A stretch of 64,000 bases of DNA from Rhizobium metallidurans (GCF_014196505.1 NZ_JACIDW010000015.1:39229-103228), one strand, 5' to 3'; counted from the first letter of the stretch, positions 26,515-34,838 are shown. Translations and numbers: made by a program. Notes: generated from the sequence alone by a model not told the origin.

Positions 26515-27993
26515 TCAGTCGCCGCCGCCGCGGTCGCGCATGTGGCCACCGCTGCCACCGCCGCCTTGCCACCCGCCGCCGCGGTCGTGCCGGTTGCCAT
26601 GACGGCCGCCCGTGCCCGACGGATCGCGGCTCCCGGCGCCACCGCCGGACCCGATACCGCCGCCACCCCCGGCACTTTCACCGGAAGCGGGATTGGTCAC
26701 CGTTCCGCCGGCCTGCGGCGGCCCATCATTCCCCGGCGCGGAACCGCCCTTCTGCCGGCCGCGATGCCCACCCTGATCGCCATTGCCGCCATCGGAGCGA
26801 TCCCGACCCGCATGGCTCCGGCCTCGCTGATCGCGATCGGCCTGATCCCGGTTTCCATGATCGCGGGTGGCATTGCCCTGATTTTCCCGATCCCGCGTCG
26901 CATGGTCGCTGCCGCCGCGATCGCGCTGCCCCTCATGCCGGTTGCCTGCGCCATCGCGCGGGCCGTGGCGGCCCTGGTTGGCCTGGTCGTGCTGTCCGCT
27001 GCGCTGGCCCCAGCCGCCGCCGTCATGACCCCGGCCACCCTCGGCGCCATTCTCGTTGTCACGGCCGCCATGTTGTCCGTCGCGATCGCCTCCGCGTCCT
27101 CCCCAGGGACCGTGATCCCGGTCGCGATCGGAGTGGCCGCGATCCGGACGGTGGTCCCTGTCCTGGTGATGCCTGTCGGGACGATAATGCGGCTTGTCGG
27201 GTTTATCGGGCTTATCCGGCTCCTGCGGCCGCTCCGGTGCCGGCGGCGTCTGCGGCGGCGGCGCGAAGAGCGGCGGCGGCGTTCTTTCGGCGGGCCGTTC
27301 CTGCCGCTCCGCGCGCATGCTGCGCAGCCCGCAACTGGTGCGGATATTGCCAAGCGGCCCCGACAGCTGCTGGTTTCCCGAAAGGAACGGCAGCGCCTTG
27401 TTGTTCCTCAGCGTCCGCAGTGTCGTCTGGTCGACCTTGCGCGGATCCGACACGCCGCCGCCGCGCGACGCGATCACGCAGTCGCATTGCTCCCGCAGCT
27501 GCTTGCAGCCGCCGGCGCCGCAAAACTGCGCCGAACCGTTGAGCAGCACCATGGCCGTGGTGCCGTTGGGCGCGACATAGACGTCGAACGCCGTGCCGCG
27601 CACGCCGATCGTTCCCGCCGGCGTCACGATCGAATAGGCCGATGACGAGGAATTGCCGCTGATCCAGCGGAACGTGCCCTTCGCCGCCTTGATCGTCAGC
27701 TTCTTGACCGAATTGGCGTCGTCGTAGACGTAGCTGTCGATCACAACCGACGACCCCGCGCCGACGGCGAGCTTGGTGCCGTCACGGAAGACGAATTGCC
27801 CAAGCCCGCCAATCGAGGTGCGGATGCGCTCGTCGCGATAAACAGGGTCCTTGACCACCAGAGGCCCGTTTTGACCGGCGACCTCCGTCTTGATGAGAGT
27901 CGCCTCCCCGACCGCAACTTCCGCGTACGCCGGAAACGGGAAACACATGGACAGGCCGAGCACGGCGGCCAATGCATGACGCAGACGCAACAT
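26515..27993 (-). CDS. FecR-domain exported protein with long disordered His/Arg/Gly tail
   Basis: This 492-residue protein has a signal peptide ending near PFPAYAE and a FecR domain at about 30-180: VYRDERIRTS, FVFRDGTKLAVG, SVVIDSYVYDD, and TPAGTIGVRGTAFDVYV. After about residue 250 it becomes a low-complexity tail, first Pro-rich with a DKPDKPDKP repeat, then dominated by Arg, Asp, Gly, His and Gln. The tail is strongly hydrophilic and probably disordered. FecR domains of this type occur beside CHASE2 cyclases in other bacteria. The ATG at 27993 is preferred to 28011 because GAGGG precedes it. It is convergent with the cyclase gene. Confidence 0.85.
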   Translation of the reverse strand: MLRLRHALAAVLGLSMCFPFPAYAEVAVGEATLIKTEVAGQNGPLVVKDPVYRDERIRTSIGGLGQFVFRDGTKLAVGAGSSVVIDSYVYDDANSVKKLTIKAAKGTFRWISGNSSSSAYSIVTPAGTIGVRGTAFDVYVAPNGTTAMVLLNGSAQFCGAGGCKQLREQCDCVIASRGGGVSDPRKVDQTTLRTLRNNKALPFLSGNQQLSGPLGNIRTSCGLRSMRAERQERPAERTPPPLFAPPPQTPPAPERPQEPDKPDKPDKPHYRPDRHHQDRDHRPDRGHSDRDRDHGPWGGRGGDRDGQHGGRDNENGAEGGRGHDGGGWGQRSGQHDQANQGRHGPRDGAGNRHEGQRDRGGSDHATRDRENQGNATRDHGNRDQADRDQRGRSHAGRDRSDGGNGDQGGHRGRQKGGSAPGNDGPPQAGGTVTNPASGESAGGGGGIGSGGGAGSRDPSGTGGRHGNRHDRGGGWQGGGGSGGHMRDRGGGD

Positions 27994-28174
27994 TGCCCTT
28001 ACCCTCAACAATACATTAACTATATCACAATGTATTGAAGGACGTCGCCTTATCCACTTGTAGTAGCCGGGCGCGAAAGCCGAGCACTACCGCGACGACG
28101 CGACACTGTCGCCGGCTCTTGACTTCGCGAGCCGTTCGTCCGACTTCACTCCTGACCAACGAAGGAGCAGGACC

Positions 28175-28921
28175 ATGAAGGAAGCGGCGAAGAGCACGAT
28201 CGACCAGAGCGAAGTGGATCGCTTCTCGGCCATGGCCGCCGAGTGGTGGAGCCCGACCGGCAAGTTCAAGCCGCTGCACAAGTTCAACCCCGTTCGCCTC
28301 GCCTATATCAGGGACAAGGCGGCCGAGAACTTTGGCCGCGATCCGCGCTCGGCCCGGCCTCTGGAAGGCCTGAGGGTGCTCGATATCGGCTGCGGCGGCG
28401 GCCTGTTGTCGGAGCCGGTCGCCCGCATGGGCGCCACCGTCATCGGCGCCGATCCCTCCGAAAAGAACATCGGCATCGCCTCGACCCACGCGAAGGCGTC
28501 CGGCGTGCCGGTCGATTACCGCGCGGTCACGGCAGAACAACTGGCCGAGGCCGGCGAGACCTTCGATATCGTCTTGAACATGGAAGTGGTGGAACACGTC
28601 GCCGACGTCGACTTCTTCATGACCACCTGCGCGAAAATGGTCCGCCCCGGCGGCCTGATGTTCGTGGCCACCATCAACCGCACGATGAAGGCAGCCGCAC
28701 TCGCCATCTTCGCCGCCGAAAACGTCCTGCGCTGGCTGCCGCGCGGCACCCACCAGTACGAAAAGCTGGTGCGCCCGGAAGAGATCGAAAAGCCGGTCAC
28801 GGCAGACGGCCTCACCATCATCGACCGCACCGGCGTGTTCTTCAATCCGCTGTCCAACCAGTGGAACCTGTCGCGCGATATGGACGTGAACTACATGCTG
28901 CTCGCCAGGCGCGGAGCGTAA
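28175..28921 (+). CDS. ubiG: 3-demethylubiquinol 3-O-methyltransferase
   Basis: UbiG performs both O-methylations in ubiquinone synthesis. The 248-residue protein has the UbiG start STIDQSEVDRFSAMAAEWW, the linker FKPLHKFNPVRLAYIRD, SAM-binding LDIGCGGGLLSEPVARMGA, and EVVEHVADVDFF. The C-terminal block SNQWNLSRDMDVNYMLLARR is typical. GAAGGAG precedes the ATG at 28175. In many rhizobia ubiG is expected near lysC; here several accessory genes lie between them. Confidence 0.96.
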   Translation: MKEAAKSTIDQSEVDRFSAMAAEWWSPTGKFKPLHKFNPVRLAYIRDKAAENFGRDPRSARPLEGLRVLDIGCGGGLLSEPVARMGATVIGADPSEKNIGIASTHAKASGVPVDYRAVTAEQLAEAGETFDIVLNMEVVEHVADVDFFMTTCAKMVRPGGLMFVATINRTMKAAALAIFAAENVLRWLPRGTHQYEKLVRPEEIEKPVTADGLTIIDRTGVFFNPLSNQWNLSRDMDVNYMLLARRGA

Positions 28922-28941
28922 GGGCACCCGCCGCCATTCGA

Positions 28942-29523
28942 CTAGACTTTCAAGGTCCTGACATGCGCAAGCAGATCGGCTTGCGTTTCGGCGTTGCGCG
29001 CCGCCAGTTCCTTGACGCGGGCGCGATCGATCTCGATCGCCGCCCCATCAGGCCCAAAGGGTATCTTGAACGTGAAGGCCCGGGCGCTCGGCCCGTTATC
29101 AGCCAGATGCTCGAAGCGCTCGACGGCCTCGGCCCAGTCCGGCCGGTGATGCGGCCCCACCCACCACAGAACGAGCGGTGGCCACGTTGGTTTGACGTTC
29201 CAGTTGCGCGCGTGCTTCAGCGCATCGGCATGCACGCCGTCATAGCTGAACGCCATCAGCGATTCGATATCAGCCCAGAGCGACAGGGAGGATGGCGCGG
29301 CATCAAAGCCGCTACCCTCGATGAAACGCGGAAAGACCTGCGGTCCCCAGCTTCGCACGCCCGGTTCGCCGGCGTAGCCGGAGCGGCCGACAAAGCCGCA
29401 GGCGCGGCGTGCGGCCTCGAAATTGGCGGGTTCGCGCAGGCGAAAGCCCTCGACAGCGTCGCTCTCGAAGGGCGCCACGTGCAAACCGAAGTTATACATC
29501 GCAAGGCGCGCTTCCGACCTCAT
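28942..29523 (-). CDS. DUF3291 domain-containing protein
   Basis: This 193-residue protein fits DUF3291, a family of unknown function: YNFGLHVAPFES, FRLREPANFEAARRACGFVGRSGY, the SLWADIESLMAFSYDGVHADALKH block and WPPLVLWWVGPHHRPDW. No signal peptide or membrane segment is seen. The ATG at 29523 is one base after the stop of the DUF1178 gene; the ATG at 29499 is an alternative start. It is the last gene of a minus-strand group with DUF1178, an amidase and glutaredoxin. Confidence 0.75.
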   Translation of the reverse strand: MRSEARLAMYNFGLHVAPFESDAVEGFRLREPANFEAARRACGFVGRSGYAGEPGVRSWGPQVFPRFIEGSGFDAAPSSLSLWADIESLMAFSYDGVHADALKHARNWNVKPTWPPLVLWWVGPHHRPDWAEAVERFEHLADNGPSARAFTFKIPFGPDGAAIEIDRARVKELAARNAETQADLLAHVRTLKV

Positions 29524-29524
29524 C

Positions 29525-29953
29525 CTAGTGCACGTCGTCGGGCAGCACGGGAAGCGCCGCGATCTCGATGCCTTCGTCGAGAAGCGCCTGCGCCTCGTCA
29601 GGCGTCGTCTGGCCGATGATCCCGCGCGCATCGGCCTCGCCGTAATGGATCTTGCGCGCCTCCTCGGGAAAGCGCTCGCCGACGTCCTCTGAGTTGGCCT
29701 TGATCGCGGTCACGGCCTCCTTGAGCTTCTGGAACGCCTCGCGGCGCGCGGCATCCATGGCGACCGTCTGCATCTGGTCCTTCTTGCGCGCGGTGGAGAC
29801 CGACGGCGCCATCAGCACCTTGGAGACGGCGGCCGAATTGCAGGCGGGACAGGTGAGAAAGCCGGACGCGACCTGGCGCTCGAAATCGGCGCTTTCGGAA
29901 AACCAGCCTTCGAACTCATGGGCATTGTCACAGCGCAGCGAATAACGGATCAC
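29525..29953 (-). CDS. DUF1178 family protein (zinc-ribbon-like)
   Basis: This 142-residue protein begins MIRYSLRCDNAHEFEGWF, where the cysteine and a later CPAC (in FLTCPACNSAAVSKVLMAPS) suggest a zinc ribbon. The C-terminal part contains EARKIHYGEADARGIIGQTTPDEAQALLDEGI, typical of DUF1178. Function is unknown. The start overlaps the amidase gene upstream by four bases, so translation is coupled. The gene pair is commonly found together in alphaproteobacteria. Confidence 0.88.
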   Translation of the reverse strand: MIRYSLRCDNAHEFEGWFSESADFERQVASGFLTCPACNSAAVSKVLMAPSVSTARKKDQMQTVAMDAARREAFQKLKEAVTAIKANSEDVGERFPEEARKIHYGEADARGIIGQTTPDEAQALLDEGIEIAALPVLPDDVH

Positions 29954-30813
29954 GCGGCCACGCCTCCGGACACATCGCCGCCAACCGTCTCGATCGAGAA
30001 CTCGCGGGCATTCTTCAGATTCGGGATCTTGTCGCGCGCCGCCTTCACGGCGGCCGGATCGATCTCGGCGATCACGATCGCCTCGCTGGTGCCGCCAGCC
30101 GAAGCCAGTATCTTGCCCCAGGGATCGACGATCATCGAATGCCCGAAGGTCTCGCGCCCGTCCTCATGCACGCCAGCCTGGGCGGCGGCGATCACGAACA
30201 TGCCGTTTTCGATGGCGCGGGCACGCAAAAGGATTTCCCAATGCGCCTCGCCGGTCTGGCGGGTGAAGGCGGCGGGCACCGTCATCACCTCGGCGCCGGC
30301 AACCGCCTGGGCGCGAAACAGCGCCGGGAAGCGAACGTCGTAGCAGATCGCGAAACCCATCTCGGCGAACGGCAGCGACACCACACGCGCCTCCTGGCCG
30401 GGCCGGTAGGCGGCGCTCTCACGCCAGCTCTCGCCGTTGTCGAGATCGACGTCGAACATGTGGATCTTGTCGTAACGGTTCAGGATCTTGCCGTCGGGTC
30501 CGAAGAGATAGCCGCGATTGGCAAGCTTGCCGTCGTCGAGCGCGATCGCCGTCGAGCCGACATGCATGTGGATACCGAGTTCGCCCGCGAGTTCGCGGCC
30601 GGTGCGCACGATGATGTCGTTGGCCTCGTCGCGCAGATGCGCCTTGCCGGCGGCGCGGTCGCGCTGCAGCATCCCGGTCATCTCGGGCGTCTGCACGTAG
30701 GTGGCGCCCGAGGCGGCCGCCTCGCGCACCAGCCGCGCCATATCGGCCGCGTTGCACCGCGGATCGACACCCGAACACATCTGAATGGCGGCGGCCTTGA
30801 AGGTCATTGGCAT
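29950..30813 (-). CDS. Carbon-nitrogen hydrolase (nitrilase superfamily, Nit2/omega-amidase-like)
   Basis: This 287-residue cytoplasmic hydrolase has the Glu-Lys-Cys catalytic triad of the nitrilase superfamily: Glu in YVQTPEMTGML, Lys in NRYDKIHMFDVD, and Cys in GFAICYDVRFPALFR. Nit-type enzymes deaminate alpha-ketoglutaramate or repair deaminated glutathione. Placement beside glutaredoxin is compatible with the glutathione-related role, but this is inference. The start may be the first or third codon (MPMTF). It overlaps DUF1178 by four bases and lies three bases after grxC. Confidence 0.92.
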   Translation of the reverse strand: MPMTFKAAAIQMCSGVDPRCNAADMARLVREAAASGATYVQTPEMTGMLQRDRAAGKAHLRDEANDIIVRTGRELAGELGIHMHVGSTAIALDDGKLANRGYLFGPDGKILNRYDKIHMFDVDLDNGESWRESAAYRPGQEARVVSLPFAEMGFAICYDVRFPALFRAQAVAGAEVMTVPAAFTRQTGEAHWEILLRARAIENGMFVIAAAQAGVHEDGRETFGHSMIVDPWGKILASAGGTSEAIVIAEIDPAAVKAARDKIPNLKNAREFSIETVGGDVSGGVAA

Positions 30814-30816
30814 ATC

Positions 30817-31074
30817 CTAAGCGGCCAGCAGCGGGTCGAGCTTGCCCGCACGCTCCAGCGCATAGAGATCATCGCACCCGCCGACATGCTTGTCGCCTAT
30901 GAAAATCTGCGGGAACGTCGAGCCGCCATGGGCGCGCGCGATCATCTCGGCGCGGAAAGCCGGCGTGGAGCTTGCATTGTGCTCGACGAAATCGACACCC
31001 TTCTGGGAAAGAAGGGACTTGGCGCGCACGCAAAAACCGCAGCCGTCGCGCGTATAAATCGTAACCGGTACCAT
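30817..31074 (-). CDS. grxC: Glutaredoxin 3
   Basis: This 85-residue protein has the dithiol active site CGFC in TIYTRDGCGFCVRAK, the cis-proline motif STFPQIFIGDKHVGGCDDLYAL, and a short C-terminal helix, all typical of bacterial Grx3. It reduces disulfides with glutathione. The methionine at 31074 (MVPVTIYTRDG) is preferred to the one at 31095 because it matches family length. It is followed three bases later by the nitrilase-type gene. Confidence 0.94.
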   Translation of the reverse strand: MVPVTIYTRDGCGFCVRAKSLLSQKGVDFVEHNASSTPAFRAEMIARAHGGSTFPQIFIGDKHVGGCDDLYALERAGKLDPLLAA

Positions 31075-31106
31075 CGGGGGCTCCAGACAAGGCATTTACC
31101 TTACTG

Positions 31107-31880
31107 TCATATAGTTTCCGAAAGAGCCCTTGCAAAGGTCAAAACCGTGATCTCGGCGGCGCCCGCGCGGTGCAGCACCCTGGCCGCGGCCGCGACCGTC
31201 GCGCCCGTGGTGTAGACGTCGTCGACCAGCACCAGCCGCTTGCCGAACACATCGCCTTCGCGGCCCGCGGCGATCGCGAAAGCGCCGCGCACATTGTCCT
31301 GCCGCGCCTTGGCGCCCAGCCCCACCTGCTGGCGCGTGCGGCGGACACGCAGCAGCGTCGCCGGCAAGAGCGGGCGTTCGGCCTGCTTCGCCATGTGACG
31401 CGCCAGCTCCGCCGCCTGGTTGAACCGGCGCGACAAGATCCGCGTGCGGTGCAGCGGCACCGGCAGGATCGCGTCGCAGCGCTCGACGGCACCGTCTGAT
31501 GCTCTCAGCATCCATGCCGCCATCATCGGCGCCAGATCGGTGCGGTCGCGGTACTTCAGCCCGTGTACAAGATTGCGCACCGCCTCGTCGTGAAAGGCCG
31601 CCGTGCGCAGGCGATCGAAAGGCGGCGGCTCGGCGATGGCGGCCGCGCTCAGTATCCCCGGCCCGAGATCATGGGAAAACGGAATGCCGAGAACCTCGCA
31701 ATAGGGCCGCTCGATGAAGCGCAGCTCCGACCAGCATTTCGGGCAGACGCCGCGATGCCGCCCCGTCGATACGCCGCAGACGGCGCAGGCGGGCGGATAG
31801 ACAAGGTCGACCAGAAGCGAGAGCGGACGCCTAAGCACCCGGTCGATTCCCGCCAAACCTCTCAGATCGCGCAACCCCAT
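31107..31880 (-). CDS. ComF family amidophosphoribosyltransferase-like protein
   Basis: This 257-residue protein has an N-terminal zinc-binding region CAVCGVSTGRHRGVCPKCW and a C-terminal phosphoribosyltransferase domain with LVLVDDVYTTGATVAAAARVLH, the PRPP-binding loop. Other family marks are HGLKYRDR, LPVPLHRTRILSRRFNQAAELAR and RTRQQVGLGAKARQDNVRGAF. ComF is linked to DNA uptake in some bacteria, but in alphaproteobacteria its role is unclear. The start is uncertain; ATGs at 31880, 31898 and 31931 are in frame. It is divergent from the methyltransferase gene at 32007. Confidence 0.88.
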   Translation of the reverse strand: MGLRDLRGLAGIDRVLRRPLSLLVDLVYPPACAVCGVSTGRHRGVCPKCWSELRFIERPYCEVLGIPFSHDLGPGILSAAAIAEPPPFDRLRTAAFHDEAVRNLVHGLKYRDRTDLAPMMAAWMLRASDGAVERCDAILPVPLHRTRILSRRFNQAAELARHMAKQAERPLLPATLLRVRRTRQQVGLGAKARQDNVRGAFAIAAGREGDVFGKRLVLVDDVYTTGATVAAAARVLHRAGAAEITVLTFARALSETI

Positions 31881-32006
31881 GGCGAAACGATAACGCATTT
31901 CGCGCGCCGGGAAAATCACTCGTGAAATCACCTTGTAAAGTCGCTGGCAAGATCACTGGCAAAATCCGCCTTGCCGCCCCGGCCCGGCGGGATTATTGAC
32001 GTCGGC

Positions 32007-32891
32007 ATGGATATCATCTTCGATACATCGAGGATCGCGGCGAACCGTCATCGCGCGCTTCGCAACAACGATCCGAAGGCAACCTTCCTGCTCGATATCG
32101 CAGCCGACGAACTGGGCGAACGCCTCGCCGTCGTCGAGCGGACCTTCGAGCATGCCGTCGAGCTGCATGGCGCGACCGGCGCAGCCGCCCGCGCCGCCAA
32201 GGACACCGGCAAGATCGGCAGCCTCACCCGCGTCGAAAGCGAACAGGCCTACGCCACTTCGGACGATGCCTTCATCGAGGCGCCGCTGGAGACGGTTCCG
32301 CTGGAGCCGCAATCCGCCAATCTGGTGATCGCCCCCCTTAGCCTGCACCTGACCAACGACACGCCCGGCGTCTTCATCCAGATCCGCCGCGCGCTCCGTC
32401 CCGACGGCCTGTTCCTCGCCGCCATTCCCGGCTCCGGCACGTTGCAGGAACTGCGCGAGGTCCTGCTCGCCACCGAGATCGAGATGACCGGCGGCGCGAG
32501 CCCGCGCGTCATCCCCTTCGCCGATGTCCGCGATGTCGGCGGCCTGATGCAGCGCGCCGGTTTCGCGCTGCCCGTCATCGACGCCGAGACCTATACGGTC
32601 CGCTACGATTCCATCTTTCCGCTGATGCGCGACCTGCGCGCCATGGGCATGGCCAACCCGCTCGCCGAGCGCAGCGGCAAGCCCCTGACGCGCGCATTCT
32701 TCCTGCGGGCCGCCGAACTCTACGCGGAGCGCTATTCCGATCCGGATGGCCGCATCAGGGCGACCTTCTCGATCATCTATGTCTCGGGGTGGGCACCGCA
32801 CGAAAGCCAGCAGAAGCCGCTGCGGCCGGGTTCGGCCAAGGTCAGGCTCGCGGACGCGCTGAAGGTCGAGGAGCACAAGCTCAAGCAGTAG
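32007..32891 (+). CDS. Methyltransferase-domain protein (NDUFAF5/BioC-like)
   Basis: This 294-residue protein resembles alphaproteobacterial relatives of NDUFAF5: FDTSRIAANRHRALRNNDPKATFLLDIAADELGERL at the N-terminus, and ESEQAYATSDDAFIEAPLETVPLEPQSANLVI in the core. LHLTNDTPGVFIQIRRALRPDGLF and FADVRDVGGLMQRAGFALPVIDAETYTV follow. The mitochondrial homologue hydroxylates an arginine of complex I rather than methylating, so the true reaction is open. The first SAM motif is degenerate (ELHGATG). The ATG at 32007 is preferred to 31971. Confidence 0.83.
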   Translation: MDIIFDTSRIAANRHRALRNNDPKATFLLDIAADELGERLAVVERTFEHAVELHGATGAAARAAKDTGKIGSLTRVESEQAYATSDDAFIEAPLETVPLEPQSANLVIAPLSLHLTNDTPGVFIQIRRALRPDGLFLAAIPGSGTLQELREVLLATEIEMTGGASPRVIPFADVRDVGGLMQRAGFALPVIDAETYTVRYDSIFPLMRDLRAMGMANPLAERSGKPLTRAFFLRAAELYAERYSDPDGRIRATFSIIYVSGWAPHESQQKPLRPGSAKVRLADALKVEEHKLKQ

Positions 32892-32913
32892 CCCGGCTTG
32901 CGACCACCTGGCT

Positions 32914-33084
32914 TCAGTTGAGTGCCGGTATCTGGTTCGCGATGGTGGTGAAGATGTTGTTCAGCTGCCCGCTGACGGCGCCGACGCCGGTGATCAGCGC
33001 TGTGGCGATCAGGGCGGCGATCAGGCCGTATTCGATGGCGGTGGCGCCATTGCGGTCGGCGACAAATGCTTTCAGCAGTCTCAT
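32914..33084 (-). CDS. Flp/Fap-type pilin component
   Basis: This 56-residue protein has the Flp pilin pattern: a short basic leader (MRLLKAFVADRNG), then ATAIEYGLIAALIATALITGV with the conserved glutamate and hydrophobic helix, and a short polar tail. Prepilin peptidase would cut after the glycine before ATAIEYG. GAGGGACGA precedes two adjacent ATGs (33084 and 33087). Flp pilins build Tad pili, but no Tad assembly gene is in this window, so it is a lone pilin whose machinery must be elsewhere. Confidence 0.88.
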   Translation of the reverse strand: MRLLKAFVADRNGATAIEYGLIAALIATALITGVGAVSGQLNNIFTTIANQIPALN

Positions 33085-33143
33085 CATTCGTCCCTCGCGC
33101 GACATCAGCGTCGATTGTTTTGCATCGCCCCGGGCATCAGCCC

Positions 33144-33467
33144 TCAGCAGCCGGCACTGTTTCCGTAACCCTGCACCACGCACACCGAGCCCGGCATCTC
33201 CTGCAGCACGCTGCGGCGGATCGTATAGCGCTTGCCGTTGTCGTTCTCGGTCTTCGGGATCGAACCCGTCGTGATGGAATCGAATTCAGACGGCGCGCTT
33301 GCGAAGACGCTCGACTTCGACTTGTCGGCGAGCATCGGTGTCAGGATCAGCGTCAGCGCCACCACGGCCGTGCCGAACAGCAGGGCGATGTTCAGCACCC
33401 CCGTCTTGCGCGAGGAAGCCGAAGCCTGCTCTTTCTCCCGAACTGCTTTCCAGAAATCGTCGTCCAT
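33144..33467 (-). CDS. Small single-pass membrane protein of unknown function
   Basis: This 107-residue protein has a charged start (MDDDFWKAVREKEQ), one hydrophobic segment (VLNIALLFGTAVVALTLILTP) and a tail carrying SEFDSITTGSIPKTEND and ending GSVCVVQGYGNSAGC with two cysteines. The ITTGSIPK pattern is common in rhizobial exported proteins of unknown role. It lies upstream of the Flp pilin on the same strand with 59 bases between. I do not recognise a named family. Confidence 0.7.
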   Translation of the reverse strand: MDDDFWKAVREKEQASASSRKTGVLNIALLFGTAVVALTLILTPMLADKSKSSVFASAPSEFDSITTGSIPKTENDNGKRYTIRRSVLQEMPGSVCVVQGYGNSAGC

Positions 33468-33591
33468 GCGTCAAGCCTTCATACACACACGCCAGTTGCT
33501 TGATTGAGGCCGATCTTTGCCAGAATCTGTTAAACGATCGATTAATATCCACAGCCAGAATGGCACGGAAATAGTTATACAGTAGAAATAT

Positions 33592-34020
33592 CTAAAGTAG
33601 GTCCTGGAGGATGGGGATCAGCGGCTCGTCGGCCGGCGGCATGGGATAATCCCGCAGCGCCTGCGGCTTCACCCACTTGATCGCCTGCCCCTCGCGACCG
33701 ACGGGAATGCCCTCGAAACGACGGCAGACGTAAAGCGGCATCAGAAGATGGAATTTCTCGTAGGTATGGCTGGCGAAGGTGAGCGGCGCCAGGCACGCGA
33801 CCTTCGTGGTGATTCCGAGCTCCTCGTGGAGTTCGCGCACCAGCGTTTCCTCCGGCGTTTCGCCCGGCTCGATCTTGCCGCCGGGAAACTCCCAAAGGCC
33901 GGCCAGCGATTTACCGTCGGGCCGCTGCGCCAAAAGGATACGGCCGTCCGCGTCGATCAGGGCACAGGCGACGACGAGGAGAATGCTGTGCCCAGTACCG
34001 CTCACGACTGTAGCGCTCAT
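33592..34020 (-). CDS. mutT: MutT-type Nudix hydrolase (8-oxo-dGTP diphosphatase)
   Basis: This 142-residue protein contains a complete Nudix box: GGKIEPGETPEETLVRELHEELGI fits G-x5-E-x7-REUXEE-x-G-U over residues 48-71. LLAQRPDGKSLAGLWEFPGGK upstream is typical of MutT, which hydrolyses 8-oxo-dGTP to prevent mutations. Its start overlaps the GNAT gene by four bases, so argJ, the GNAT gene and mutT are one minus-strand unit, an arrangement common in rhizobia. Confidence 0.93.
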   Translation of the reverse strand: MSATVVSGTGHSILLVVACALIDADGRILLAQRPDGKSLAGLWEFPGGKIEPGETPEETLVRELHEELGITTKVACLAPLTFASHTYEKFHLLMPLYVCRRFEGIPVGREGQAIKWVKPQALRDYPMPPADEPLIPILQDLL

Positions 34021-34838
34021 CGGTTGAGATCCCGCCGCCAGTAGGAATAGCGATAGGCTTCGACGAAACCGAGCCGCTCGTAAAGCGTGATGGCAGGCAC
34101 GTTGCCGGTCTTGACCTGCAGCCAGGCGGAGCGCGCGCTGCGCATCCGCGCCCAGCGCAGAGCGGACGTCAGGATCTCGAGCCCGAGCCCCTCGCGGCGG
34201 CGCGCCGGGGTGACGGAGAGCGACATGATGCCGGCGAGGTCGTTATCCTGCACGCACAGCACGGTCGCCAGCGGCCCCGTTTGCGGATCTTCGACCATGA
34301 ACAGGCCGGATGGCGGCTTGATCGCGTTGATCACCTCGGCCAGCGCCGGCTTCAGCTTCGTCGACACCTGGTCGGTCGCCAGATTGGCGTCCACGAAGCG
34401 GCTGATGTCATGCGTCGGCAGATGATCGAGCGTATCCGGCAGGTCGGCATTGGCGAGGTCGCACGTCATGACGATGGTCTCGTCGAACGGCGTCCAGCCC
34501 TCGGCCTTCACCAGATCGATCAGGACAGGCGACGCGAGCGGCGTCTGCCTGAGCACGGCGGGGCGGGCATAGGCCTCGAACTTGCGGCTTGCCTTGGCCA
34601 GCCGGATCTCGACGTCGCGATGATCGGAGGGATCGAGCGGCACGATCGAGTTCAGCCGGTTCGACGGATGTCCCGCCGTCAGCCGCACCTGCCAGCTGCC
34701 GTCATAGACAACCGACGAGGCCGGCCAGGCGCGGAAACCGACGGCTTCAAGCCTGCGTACGAGCGGCAGATTTGCCTTCTTGGGGAGTGCTTCGGTCAAT
34801 GAAAGATCAGCTCCGATAGTCACCGTTGATGGCGACAT
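34017..34838 (-). CDS. GNAT family N-acetyltransferase
   Basis: This 273-residue protein has a C-terminal GNAT domain (about 175-270): GLFMVEDPQTGPLATVLCV, then IMSLSVTPARRREGLGLEIL with the acetyl-CoA-binding RRxGxG-type loop, and ALRWARMRSARSAWLQVKTGNVPAITLYERLGFVEAYRY. The N-terminal half is a second, less conserved domain. The ATG at 34838 would overlap argJ by 32 bases. A TTG at 34799 behind GGAG is a possible alternative start. The substrate is unknown; linkage to argJ does not prove a role in arginine synthesis. Confidence 0.83.
   Translation of the reverse strand: MSPSTVTIGADLSLTEALPKKANLPLVRRLEAVGFRAWPASSVVYDGSWQVRLTAGHPSNRLNSIVPLDPSDHRDVEIRLAKASRKFEAYARPAVLRQTPLASPVLIDLVKAEGWTPFDETIVMTCDLANADLPDTLDHLPTHDISRFVDANLATDQVSTKLKPALAEVINAIKPPSGLFMVEDPQTGPLATVLCVQDNDLAGIMSLSVTPARRREGLGLEILTSALRWARMRSARSAWLQVKTGNVPAITLYERLGFVEAYRYSYWRRDLNR

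Noticed and set aside
33530..33545. TTAA...TTAA pair resembling a CtrA site
   Set aside because: The spacing is eight bases rather than the seven of the usual CtrA site, and such pairs are common in A/T-rich gaps.
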